This document shows, one piece after another, positions 8,832 through 16,768 of a stretch of DNA of 48,447 bases (positions are counted from its first letter, which is position 1; each line of letters begins with the position of its first letter). A model generated the notes under the pieces. The model did not search any database and was not told the origin of the DNA. It saw only the letters and a list, made by a program, of their open reading frames with translations. The DNA comes from JAADHU01 sp964446495 (GTDB taxonomy: Bacteria > Pseudomonadota > Gammaproteobacteria > Steroidobacterales > Woeseiaceae): contig CAYUOY010000011.1 of assembly GCA_964446495.1 (NCBI GenBank), positions 1-48,447 on the forward strand. Direction: 5' to 3'. Position numbers and translations under genes: made by a program.

Positions 8832-9949
8832 CGGTATTGCTGCAGTACTTTGTCGACGCGCGCAAAGGCATCCTCAAGCACCGCCTTCTCTTGTCCGAAT
8901 GCAATCCGCAGATGGTGATCCATGCCAAAAGAATCGCCCGCTCCCAGGAAAACGCCCGCTTCACGGCACAACATTTCCATCAATTCTGTTGAGTTCACGT
9001 CCAGGTGATAGCGAATAAATGAAACGGCCGATGCTTCCGGTGGAGTGTAGCTAAAGAGACCCTCTTTGCTGTCCATCCAGGCCTTTAAAACTTCGAAACC
9101 CTGGCGAACGTAGTTACGGGAGCGCTGCATAAGCCGCGGCCGGACCGATGCAGAAAGCGCATAGGCTGCAAGCAGATTGCTTAGCATGCTGGCGGTAATC
9201 GTGCTGTATTCATGGCGCAACCAGATGTCGTCCACTGTTTTGGATGGGCCGACAATCCAGCCAACACGCAGGCCCGGTAAACCGTAGGCCTTGCTCATGC
9301 TACCCACGGCGAGCACTTTGTCGTAACGGCCATAGAATGACGTGGTTTCCTCTTCCCGCAATCGCTCCGCACCCCGATAGACTTCGTCGGCCAGAATCCA
9401 TGCACCGACCCGGTCTGCCGCGGCGACCACGGCATCCATTTCATTTTCGGTCATGATATGACCAGTCGGGTTATTGGGGTTCACCAACGCGATGATCTTT
9501 GTCTTGTCGGTCACTTGCCGGTTTAGCTCATCGATGTCGAGTGCCCACGCCGCCTCCGAGAGCAAGCGAAACGGACGAACTACATGGCCACGGTTTTGGG
9601 CAATACCCCATACCTGCTTGTAAGTCGGTGACAGACTGGCCAGTTCGTCGCCGCTGTGCATGAGAGTTTCCATGATGATGGCATTCGCCTCCGCCGCCCC
9701 GACCGTGACCAGCACGTTGTCCAGGCTTGCACCGTCATACAGCGCGGCGATATTCTCCCGCAGCTCCGGGTTGCCATTGACGTGCGGGTAGTTAATTTCG
9801 CACGACATCAATTTTGCATGCATCGCCTCATCACCACCAAGCAAATCATCCAGTCGGATCGGATGCACGCCGCTTTCGGTCAGATTGATGTCCACCTTCT
9901 GTTCCCAGATGGATTGCGTGTGTTCAAGATCAAATACTGTGAATGGCAT
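8828..9949 (-). CDS. PLP-dependent class I/II aminotransferase
   Basis: This 373-aa fold-type I aminotransferase has NPNNPTG at 157-163, DEVY at 188-191 and the PLP-binding lysine K220 in GSMSKAYGLPGLRVGW, with the C-terminal arginine region LRIAFGQ. A good ribosome site, GGAG, lies 7 bases before the ATG. It is the middle gene of an Lrp regulator, aminotransferase, cyclodeaminase-like operon. HPPD is encoded divergently, so an aromatic amino acid (tyrosine to 4-hydroxyphenylpyruvate) is a tempting substrate. The sequence itself shows only the general fold, and other subfamilies such as those acting on amino-acid derivatives cannot be excluded. Confidence 0.9.
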   Translation of the reverse strand: MPFTVFDLEHTQSIWEQKVDINLTESGVHPIRLDDLLGGDEAMHAKLMSCEINYPHVNGNPELRENIAALYDGASLDNVLVTVGAAEANAIIMETLMHSGDELASLSPTYKQVWGIAQNRGHVVRPFRLLSEAAWALDIDELNRQVTDKTKIIALVNPNNPTGHIMTENEMDAVVAAADRVGAWILADEVYRGAERLREEETTSFYGRYDKVLAVGSMSKAYGLPGLRVGWIVGPSKTVDDIWLRHEYSTITASMLSNLLAAYALSASVRPRLMQRSRNYVRQGFEVLKAWMDSKEGLFSYTPPEASAVSFIRYHLDVNSTELMEMLCREAGVFLGAGDSFGMDHHLRIAFGQEKAVLEDAFARVDKVLQQYR

Positions 9950-9975
9950 AGTGAAACTCCGCGGCGAAGGGTGTC

Positions 9976-10455
9976 TTAGGAATGTGTACTGGTCAGCGAC
10001 AATGGCAGCGCGGTTGAGTACTTGACACGTCGCAATGCAAACGTGGAACTCGCCGATCGCACCGCGGGGTGATCAAGGATCTGGGTATTGATGAAGTGAT
10101 TGTAGGCCTCCATATCGGCAACCATGACTTGCAGGATGTAGTCGCGCTCGCCAGAGACTGAATAGCATTCGGTCACTTCCGGCAACGACTGCACGTGTGC
10201 CTCAAAGTTCTTGCGGTTGGCATCGGTATGCTCGACCATCGCCACCGCCAGCAGTACATGAATCTGAAATCCAAGCTTGCGGGGGTTCAGCAGTGCGACC
10301 TGCTTTTCCAGCACCCCGCTCTTCTCGAATTCCCGTATCCGACGCCAGGCTGACGTGCGCGACATTCCCGCCATATCGGCCAGTTCATCCTGGCTCGGCG
10401 TCACATCCCGTTGCAGGGCGTCAAGTAAGCGTAAATCCGCTTTTGAATAATTCAT
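9976..10455 (-). CDS. Lrp/AsnC family transcriptional regulator
   Basis: The 159-aa protein begins with an Lrp-type winged helix (LRLLDALQRDVTPSQDELA, then MSRTSAWRRIREFEKSGVL). It continues with the RAM/AsnC ligand domain (VTECYSVSGERDYILQVMV). These regulators bind DNA as octamer-forming dimers and sense amino acids. It is the first gene of the minus-strand aminotransferase operon and is divergent from HPPD across about 137 bp. Regulation of both transcripts from this shared spacer, with an aromatic amino acid as effector, is the likely arrangement. Confidence 0.93.
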   Translation of the reverse strand: MNYSKADLRLLDALQRDVTPSQDELADMAGMSRTSAWRRIREFEKSGVLEKQVALLNPRKLGFQIHVLLAVAMVEHTDANRKNFEAHVQSLPEVTECYSVSGERDYILQVMVADMEAYNHFINTQILDHPAVRSASSTFALRRVKYSTALPLSLTSTHS

Positions 10456-10592
10456 GAGGCATTTATCGCATAACTCGACCTATTATGAAACATTATTTCC
10501 ATTTTTCTACTATTTTACAGCGATTTCGCACATAATAACCAGCAGAGTTGCCCATAATGTAGAGACACTTTTGCGTAGCGGAGAATGGCACT
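10456..10592. promoter_or_regulatory. divergent lrp-HPPD intergenic region
   Basis: This 137-bp AT-rich spacer separates two divergent starts and must carry both promoters. Short A/T-rich tracts and TTAT/ATAA half-sites, the kind of sequence that Lrp-family proteins bind, recur through it. I cannot define a specific operator. A GGAGA at 10580-10584 serves the GTG start of HPPD. Confidence 0.35.
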
Positions 10593-11678
10593 GTGAGCGA
10601 CATATTTGAAAACCCAATGGGCCTGGATGGCTTTGAATTTGTTGAGTTCGCCTCGCCGGAGCCTGGTGTTCTTGAACCCGTCTTCAAAGTGCTGGGCTTT
10701 ACGGCCGTTGCAAAACATCGCTCCAAGAATGTCACGCTGTACCGCCAGGGCGACATCAATTTCATCCTGAATGAAGAACCAAAAAGTCACGCCTACTACT
10801 TCGCACAGGAGCACGGCCCCTCCGCCTGCGGGATGGCTTTTCGCGTTAAGGATGCCCACCATGCGTACGCTCGTGTACTCGAACTGGGCGCACAGCCGCT
10901 TGAGATTCCGACCGGGCCGATGGAATTGCGTTTGCCGGCGATCAAGGGAATTGGTGGCGCACCACTGTATCTGATCGATCGTTATACCGATGACAACAAC
11001 ATCTACGACATCGACTTCGAATTTTTCGAAGGGGTCGAACGGCATCCGGAAGGCTGCGGCTTCGACACGATCGATCACCTGACCCATAATGTTTATCGTG
11101 GTCGGATGGAGCACTGGGGCGAGTTCTACGAGAGGCTGTTTAACTTTCGGCAGATTCGATATTTCGACATCAAAGGTGAGTATACGGGCCTGGTGTCCAA
11201 GGCAATGACCGCACCCGATGGAAGAATTCGCATTCCATTGAATGAAGACGCCTCAAAGGGTGCCGGGCAGATAGAAGAATTCCTCATGGCCTACAGTGGT
11301 GAAGGCATTCAGCACATCGCACTAATTTGTGATGATCTGTATGCATGTTGGGATCGCCTGAAGAAAATCGGTCTGGAATTTATGACCGCCCCGGCCGATG
11401 CCTACTACGAGATGCTTGAGCAGCGACTGCCCGGGCATGGCGAGCCGGTGGCCGAACTGCGGTCACGGGGCATCCTCCTCGATGGTTCCACAGAGGGCGG
11501 CGATCCACGACTGCTATTGCAGATTTTCTCTGCTAATCTTGTCGGACCGGTCTTCTTCGAATTCATACAACGCAAGAAGGACGAAGGCTTTGGCGAAGGA
11601 AACTTCGCCGCATTGTTCGAGTCCATTGAACGGGATCAGATTTCGCGCGGCGTTGTTGGCGCAGACGAAGCGGCGTAA
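10593..11678 (+). CDS. hppD: 4-hydroxyphenylpyruvate dioxygenase
   Basis: HPPD converts 4-hydroxyphenylpyruvate to homogentisate using Fe(II) and O2, the second step of tyrosine breakdown. It can also lead to pyomelanin. The 361-aa length matches pseudomonad HPPD, and the three iron ligands are in register: H162 (TIDHLTHNV), H241 (GIQHIAL) and E323 (FFEFIQR). The C-terminal substrate and gate helices (EGNFAALFESIERDQ) are intact. Start is GTG with GGAGA eight bases upstream. Homogentisate 1,2-dioxygenase and the later fumarylacetoacetate genes are not in this window. The downstream gene is a VOC protein 37 bases away. Confidence 0.95.
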   Translation: MSDIFENPMGLDGFEFVEFASPEPGVLEPVFKVLGFTAVAKHRSKNVTLYRQGDINFILNEEPKSHAYYFAQEHGPSACGMAFRVKDAHHAYARVLELGAQPLEIPTGPMELRLPAIKGIGGAPLYLIDRYTDDNNIYDIDFEFFEGVERHPEGCGFDTIDHLTHNVYRGRMEHWGEFYERLFNFRQIRYFDIKGEYTGLVSKAMTAPDGRIRIPLNEDASKGAGQIEEFLMAYSGEGIQHIALICDDLYACWDRLKKIGLEFMTAPADAYYEMLEQRLPGHGEPVAELRSRGILLDGSTEGGDPRLLLQIFSANLVGPVFFEFIQRKKDEGFGEGNFAALFESIERDQISRGVVGADEAA

Positions 11679-11715
11679 CACCCGTTCACTGGCTTTATCG
11701 ATCGGAGAGATTTAA

Positions 11716-12261
11716 ATGAACCTCAAGCGTATTCACCATGTTGCTTATCGCTGCAACGACGCCAAAGAGACCGTCGAGTTTTACGAGCGTGTCCTGAACA
11801 TGGAGTTTCAGATCGCGTTTGCGGAAGACCGGGTTCCATCCACCAAAGCTCCGGATCCCTATATGCACGTATTCCTTGATGCCGGCATGGGCAATGTTCT
11901 GGCATTCTTCGAGTTGCCAACACAAGAGCCGATGGGGCGGGATCAGAATACGCCCGAATGGGTGCAACACCTGGCCTTCGAGGTCGAGGACTACGACGCG
12001 TTGCTAGCTGCCAAGAAACACATTGAGGCAGAAGGCGTGGACGTACTTGGCCCAACCAATCACGGCATCTTTCAGTCGATATACTTCTTTGATCCGAATG
12101 GTCACCGGTTGGAGTTGGTGGCGAATACTCGTACCGATGAACAAATCGCAGAGCTACGTCGAGTCGCACCGGACATGCTGGAAGAATGGAGTCGAACCAA
12201 GAAAGCGCCGCGACATGCAGCATGGCTACACGAACTGGAATTCAGTGGCGGCGAAGCCTGA
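11716..12261 (+). CDS. VOC family (glyoxalase/extradiol-dioxygenase fold) protein
   Basis: This 181-aa protein has paired beta-alpha-beta-beta-beta modules of the vicinal-oxygen-chelate fold. The first starts at KRIHHVAYRCND and the second at VQHLAFEVEDYD. Candidate metal ligands are H8, the histidine in VQHLAF and the glutamate of GHRLELVAN. A strong GGAGAG lies six bases before the ATG. It follows HPPD in the same direction. A role in aromatic-ring or alpha-keto-acid metabolism is plausible, but the fold covers isomerases, dioxygenases and resistance proteins, so the reaction is not assignable. Confidence 0.87.
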   Translation: MNLKRIHHVAYRCNDAKETVEFYERVLNMEFQIAFAEDRVPSTKAPDPYMHVFLDAGMGNVLAFFELPTQEPMGRDQNTPEWVQHLAFEVEDYDALLAAKKHIEAEGVDVLGPTNHGIFQSIYFFDPNGHRLELVANTRTDEQIAELRRVAPDMLEEWSRTKKAPRHAAWLHELEFSGGEA

Positions 12262-12940
12262 CAGGACTTTCGATTCCAGGGAAGCGGCGTCAACAGCCCT
12301 TGCCAATCACATCGCTGGCAGCATCAGGATTGCGATCGAGGGAAGTGGCAACGCGTTGCTCGTGGTCAGTGGCGGCACCTCACCATTGGCAACATTTCAA
12401 GCATTGCGCCAGAAACCGCTGCCCTGGCGGAAAGTCACACTAATACCGAGCGATGAGCGTTTGGTCCCCGTAGACCACAAGGACAGCAACGAAGGGATGA
12501 TTCGTCGTGAGCTGATGCAGGAAGGCGCAGTGGAGGCTACGTTTTTTTCGCTGGCCGGAGAAGGACTCCCAGACGACGAACGACTTAGCCAACTAAACTC
12601 ACAGCTCGGCAGCCTCCGCAAACCTTTGGACATAGTCGTTCTGGGCCTGGGCGACGATGGCCATACCGCATCGCTGTTTCCGAATTCACCAGACATAGAC
12701 ATTGCATTGCGCAGTAGCGACAACTGCATTATCCAACACCCACCACACCTCGATAAAGCGCGACTCAGTCTCACGCCATCTTTCTTGCTCGATGCGAAGG
12801 AAATCATCCTGCTGTTTTTTGGCGACCAGAAACGCACGGTATATGATCGTGCCAAACTCGATGGCGCTGTCGGAGAGTTGCCGTTACGATTTGCACTCAA
12901 TCAGCAGAGCGTGCCCGTCACAACATACTGGGCTCAATAA
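12245..12940 (+). CDS. pgl: 6-phosphogluconolactonase
   Basis: The protein hydrolyses 6-phosphogluconolactone in the oxidative pentose phosphate and Entner-Doudoroff pathways. It has the DevB-type motifs LLVVSGGTSP, PSDERLVPVDHKDSN and LGLGDDGHTASLFPN. The frame stays open far upstream inside the VOC gene. The GTG at 12245, after GGAA, gives 231 aa, the family norm, and an ATG at 12215 would give 241. Either start overlaps the VOC reading frame, so the two genes are co-translated. Its usual partners (zwf, edd) are not here, so this is an odd place for the gene. Confidence 0.9.
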   Translation: MAAKPDRTFDSREAASTALANHIAGSIRIAIEGSGNALLVVSGGTSPLATFQALRQKPLPWRKVTLIPSDERLVPVDHKDSNEGMIRRELMQEGAVEATFFSLAGEGLPDDERLSQLNSQLGSLRKPLDIVVLGLGDDGHTASLFPNSPDIDIALRSSDNCIIQHPPHLDKARLSLTPSFLLDAKEIILLFFGDQKRTVYDRAKLDGAVGELPLRFALNQQSVPVTTYWAQ

Positions 12941-13039
12941 GCGGTCCTCGTCTCAATTACCGCTGGCGCGGCATTGCCAGTGCAGTCGTGAAAGCATAAA
13001 TTAGTACTTCTCCGAATTGCTTCCGCCTGCGGGACACCC

Positions 13040-14825
13040 ATGAAAAGCCAAGCGCCACCCAGACTCAATGAGCACTTTGACAATCTCCGCATTGGCGGCG
13101 TAAGCGCTCTACGACGACTAGCGAGCCTGTCGGCTATTGCTGTCATGGCGATCGCCTGCGGGAAAACGGATATACCTGATTCCACCATCGGCGCCGACCT
13201 GGTATTCATGAATGGCCGAATCTATACCGTTGACGATGAGAGGACCTGGGCACATTCCGTGGCGATTACCGACGGTCGAATAAGTTATGTCGGGTCCGAC
13301 GAACTTGCGAGTAAATCTATAGGCGCGAATACGACAGTGATTGATTTGCGTGGCCGTATGATGCTTCCCGCTTTTCAAGACGCCCATATTCACCCTATTT
13401 CTTCCGGCATGGATGCTGCTGCCTGCAATCTGGGTGATTCGCCCGGACTGCCTGAATATCGATCAACGATTGCCGCCTACGCCGCCGCCAATCCGGATGA
13501 ACCATGGATTCTTGGCGGTGGTTGGTCGATGGCCGTGTTCGGACCCGGCGCGATGCCGAGTCNNNNNNNNNNGCAGCATCCTCGATGAGTTGGTATCCGA
13601 TCGACCCGTATATCTGAGCTCCGCCGATGGTCATACCGGTTGGGCCAATAGCGTGGCATTGCGAATTGCCGGGATTGACCAGGACACGCCGGACCCGGTG
13701 GATGGGCGAATTGACCGTGATCCTGCAACCGGCGAGCCGATCGGCAGCCTGCAGGAAGGCGCCATGAACCTTGTCACAAGGCACATACCGGCGACGACGC
13801 CGGCCAAACGCGAGGCGGGGCTCCGGTATTCCATGAAGATGCTGAACGCCTACGGCATCACCTCCATTCAGGATGCAATCGTTAGGCGTGAAGAACTGGA
13901 AACCTACACCTCCCTCGACAGCCGTGGTGATTTGAATCTTCGAGTCGTGGCTGCATTGTGGTGGGATCGGGACCGCGATGAAGAACAGATTGCTTCTTTG
14001 CTGGCGTTGCGCGAATCGTTCACTAACGGGCGCGTCCGGCCAACGACCGTCAAGATCATGCTCGACGGTGTCATGGAAAATTACACGGCCGCGATGCTCG
14101 AACCTTACCTGGTACCGAGTGGCACGCGCGGCATCCCGATGATCGACCGGGAGTCACTGAAACGGATCGTTACTGCGCTCGACGCCGAAGACTTCCAGGT
14201 ACATTTCCATGCCATTGGCGATGCGGCAATTCGCCAGTCACTTGACGCCGTAAAGGCCGCGCGGCTCGAGAATGGAGCGCGCGGTAATCGTCATCATGTC
14301 TCGCATCTGCAAATTATCGACCCCGCCGACATTCCCCGCTTCAAGGAACTTGACGTGGTAGCCAATTTCCAGCCCCTGTGGGCGTACGCCGACAAATACA
14401 TTACGGAGCTCACCATTCCGTTCATCGGTGAGGAGCGTACGCGCTGGATGTATCCCATTCGATCTGTCGAAGATGCGGGTGGCATGATCGCATTTGGCAG
14501 CGACTGGTCTGTCTCTTCAGCCAATCCGTTTCAGCAAATCGAAACAGCGGTTACACGACAGGCTGCCACTGGCGACCCCGAGGAAGTTTTCATCCCCGGG
14601 GAGCGAATCAGTCTTGAAACCGCGATTGCGGCATTTACTATCAATGCGGCTTTTGTGAACAAGCATGAACAAGACACCGGCTCCGTCGAAGTCGGAAAAT
14701 TCGGCGATTTGATTGTTCTGGATCAAAACCTTTTTGAGATCGCACCTGCGGATATATCCAATACCCGGGCAGTGTTGACCTTACTTGAAGGTGAGGTCGT
14801 GCATGGCAGTCTTGTGGAACTCTAG
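13040..14825 (+). CDS. YtcJ-type amidohydrolase, interrupted by an assembly gap
   Basis: The product (about 595 aa) is a metal-dependent amidohydrolase of the YtcJ/NfdA-like group. The N-terminus has a hydrophobic signal and a possible lipobox (AVMAIAC), suggesting an exported lipoprotein. DAHIHP supplies the HxH metal pair, FHAIGDAAI a later histidine and FGSDWSVSSANP the catalytic aspartate. A run of 10 Ns at 13563-13572 splits the frame between MPS and SILDELVSDRPVYL. The two halves join only if the real gap is a multiple of three bases, so this is a gene cut by an assembly gap rather than a pseudogene. Members cleave amides and formamides, and the substrate is unknown. Confidence 0.85.
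13563..13572. other. assembly gap (10 Ns)
   Basis: Ten unknown bases lie inside the YtcJ-type gene. The upstream coding frame and the downstream coding frame differ by one, so 10 cannot be the true number of missing bases. Multiples of three, probably 9 or 12 by comparison with the short linker typical of the family, would restore one frame. Confidence 0.95.
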
Positions 14826-14840
14826 CCATCCAATGACCCT

Positions 14841-15098
14841 CTAACTTGAAATGTCATTCGATGAATCTTCAATCTGATCCTCGTCGGTATCCTGCGCAAG
14901 TTCCAGTAAATCGCCCGGCGCGCAATCCAGCGCTTCGCATATGGCCACAAGTGTCGAGAAACGGACCGCCCGTGCTTTTCCACGTTTCAGGATCGACAAA
15001 TTCGCGAGAGTGATTCCGACTTCATCAGACAACTCTGTCAGCGACTTTTTTCGCTGCACGAGCAACAAATCCAGGTTAACTTTAATTGTCGCCGACAT
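14841..15098 (-). CDS. small XRE/Cro-like regulator (YozG type)
   Basis: The 85-aa protein is almost entirely a helix-turn-helix domain: LLLVQRKKSLTELSDEVGIT, LANLSILKRGKA and FSTLVAICEALDCAPGDLLE. It ends in an acidic tail. This single-domain type is usually paired with a DUF2975 membrane protein, as it is here: its ATG overlaps the DUF2975 stop by one base (TGATG). It probably autoregulates the two-gene operon. The membrane partner may tune its activity, but that is an inference from the recurrent pairing. Confidence 0.92.
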   Translation of the reverse strand: MSATIKVNLDLLLVQRKKSLTELSDEVGITLANLSILKRGKARAVRFSTLVAICEALDCAPGDLLELAQDTDEDQIEDSSNDISS

Positions 15099-15745
15099 CA
15101 GATGGTCAACCGCTGTGCTTCGTGCACCCGGGCGCCTTCATTAAGCACGCCCGCAAGCACCAACATCGCCAGGCCAATGAATACCCCCGCGCCATTTAGC
15201 TGCACGGCCGGACTCAACTGAATTCCCGGGATGCTCAATGCGTATTCCGCCAGAATCGCCCTTCCGCCATAGTAAAGCAGGATCGGATTGAATGCCGTCC
15301 AGCCAATCATTACGAACCCGATCTTCCGGATGCGCCCGGAATTTTCGGGCGAGAAAGGCAATCCGCTTACCAGTGACGCAAAAAGGGCCCTCAGTTGGAG
15401 CAGAATATAGAGCCCGACTAATCCGCCTATTTCAGTGATTGCCGTAAACAGATACAGCGCGTTCAGGCTCGATGTATCAATATTTATCACGGTCTTCCCG
15501 CTGATCATGGGGTCGCGCACGCCGGTCGACCCCGTAATGTCTCCGCCGAACGCGTTAAGATCGATGGTGAAACGGGAAAAAACGCCTATATCGACACCCC
15601 ACGTTTCCGGATGAGATTGCTGGCCAATGGTCATGACGATCACGAACACCGGCCACAAAATCAAACTGACAAATGCGACGATCCGAAAAACGTCGAGAAT
15701 TCGCTTAACGAACCTGGTCAAAGGGATTTGAAATTCAGTGGACAT
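15098..15745 (-). CDS. DUF2975 family membrane protein
   Basis: The protein is 215 aa with about four hydrophobic segments (near residues 20-40, 93-115, 143-160 and 183-202). An outward loop of about 50 residues follows the first segment. The layout and the LPFSPENSGRIRKIGFVMIGW stretch, split by a short turn, fit DUF2975, a family of unknown function. Members are almost always next to a YozG-like XRE regulator, which overlaps it here. It may act as a membrane-bound modulator of that regulator. No enzymatic motif is visible. Confidence 0.85.
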   Translation of the reverse strand: MSTEFQIPLTRFVKRILDVFRIVAFVSLILWPVFVIVMTIGQQSHPETWGVDIGVFSRFTIDLNAFGGDITGSTGVRDPMISGKTVINIDTSSLNALYLFTAITEIGGLVGLYILLQLRALFASLVSGLPFSPENSGRIRKIGFVMIGWTAFNPILLYYGGRAILAEYALSIPGIQLSPAVQLNGAGVFIGLAMLVLAGVLNEGARVHEAQRLTI

Positions 15746-16232
15746 GCGATGGAACCTTCAATTGCTTATCAGTAGATATCGATATTAGGCTATTTATTAT
15801 CGTTTATCAATGTTTTATTATTGAAATTCGATCTTATCCACTAAAATTCAGCTAAGAGCCATATCGACTCTCGGTCAGGCAGGCAATGAATACGAATCAG
15901 AGTGTCAACCAGATTTGCAATGTTCAGGCATATTCATGAATCGTAGACGGCACATTCTACCGATCTGATTTTTCGGACCGAACCGCGTCATATCTCCAAA
16001 ACGGGACATTCATCAAGATCGAGCAGGGATGGTGTGAGCCCAGGAAATTAAAGGCGTAAATGATGGGTGTCCTCAATTCGTCCCTGCCTCAATTCGTCCC
16101 TCAATTCGTCCTCCTCAATTCGCCCCTAAATGATGGGTGTCCTCAATTCGTCCCTCTCAATTCGTCCTCAACTGATGGGTGCCTTTAATTCGCTCCCGGC
16201 GTAACTCCAGTTGATGGATATTTAAAGCGCCC
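15746..16232. other. 487-bp gene-free stretch with upstream promoter and AATTCG repeats
   Basis: The first 100 bases are AT-rich, with overlapping ATATCGATAT and TTTATTATCGTTTATC patches that suit a promoter and operator for the XRE/DUF2975 operon. The middle holds nothing I recognise. From 16057 to about 16197 there is a degenerate repeat tract, listed separately. Confidence 0.5.
16057..16197. repeat. degenerate direct repeats built on CTCAATTCGTCC
   Basis: A unit containing TGATGGGTGTCCTCAATTCG begins at 16061 and recurs exactly 70 bases later at 16131. A third, diverged copy (CTGATGGGTGCCTTTAATTCG, broken by substitutions) begins near 16171. Between them the core CTCAATTCG(T/C)CC is repeated at about 16088, 16100, 16113 and 16155. 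The related pair CCAATTCGC and CTCAATTCGC occurs at 19588-19613, on the other side of the two secreted-protein genes. Repeats of this look sometimes mark sites targeted by small Y1-type (REP-associated) transposases. No transposase is present, so that origin is only a suggestion. Confidence 0.75.
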
Positions 16233-16733
16233 TTATCGGTAAGCCTCCGCCTTTCGGCAGTGCGCCAGGGCGTAGCGACTCAGAGTGCCCCGTTTACCAG
16301 GTCCCAGTTTGCCTTTATGCTCGGAAATATTCTTGGCAACCCGTTCGCCGACACACTGGCAATAGCTTTCCACCTCGTTGCCGTTTGTATTGAACCCAGG
16401 GCTACTGCTAGTGCTTATGCACTCCTTGTATCCATTCGCCCGTATCCCTTCCAGATTTGGACATTGGTTCACGGTTACAATCCGTGAAAGAAGCGCATCC
16501 TTACCCACAACCGGGTCGGCCTGACGCTCCACAATAAATCGATCAGCAACGCATTCACAGTCGTGGTTCGTTCTGACCTTGAGACTTTTATAACACCAGG
16601 CCCTAGCCTCCTCGGCTTCTTTTGCGACATCAGAATCGGCAACAACGGTGGATGACGTTGCGGACAGGAGCAAAAGACATGTCACTGTCATGAATCCGTG
16701 GAAAGACCCGGAAATGTGGTGGGTTCGGCGCAT
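16233..16733 (-). CDS. secreted cysteine-rich protein of unknown function
   Basis: The protein is 166 aa with a Sec signal peptide (LLLLSATSSTVVADS, probable cut after VVA). The mature part carries two similar cysteine clusters, CYKSL..NHDCECVADRF and CIST..SYCQCVGERVA, each with a CxC followed by a V(A/G)(D/E)R helix. The pattern suggests an internal duplication of a small disulfide domain. A strong GGAG precedes the ATG. I do not recognise the family. It is the downstream neighbour of the 805-aa secreted protein, in the same direction, with 35 bases between them. Confidence 0.75.
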   Translation of the reverse strand: MRRTHHISGSFHGFMTVTCLLLLSATSSTVVADSDVAKEAEEARAWCYKSLKVRTNHDCECVADRFIVERQADPVVGKDALLSRIVTVNQCPNLEGIRANGYKECISTSSSPGFNTNGNEVESYCQCVGERVAKNISEHKGKLGPGKRGTLSRYALAHCRKAEAYR

Positions 16734-16768
16734 GTGTTTCTCCGTAGTTAAATGTCAGACTGAGCAAG

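Noticed and set aside
12023..12244. Upstream extension of the 6-phosphogluconolactonase frame
   Set aside because: It overlaps the VOC gene in another frame, lacks similarity to the family and makes the protein far longer than normal.
13040..14825. Frameshifted pseudogene
   Set aside because: The break coincides with a run of Ns, and both parts are intact and well conserved, so the assembly gap explains it.
16057..16197. CRISPR array
   Set aside because: The repeats are short, degenerate and irregularly spaced, with no constant-length spacers and no cas gene nearby.
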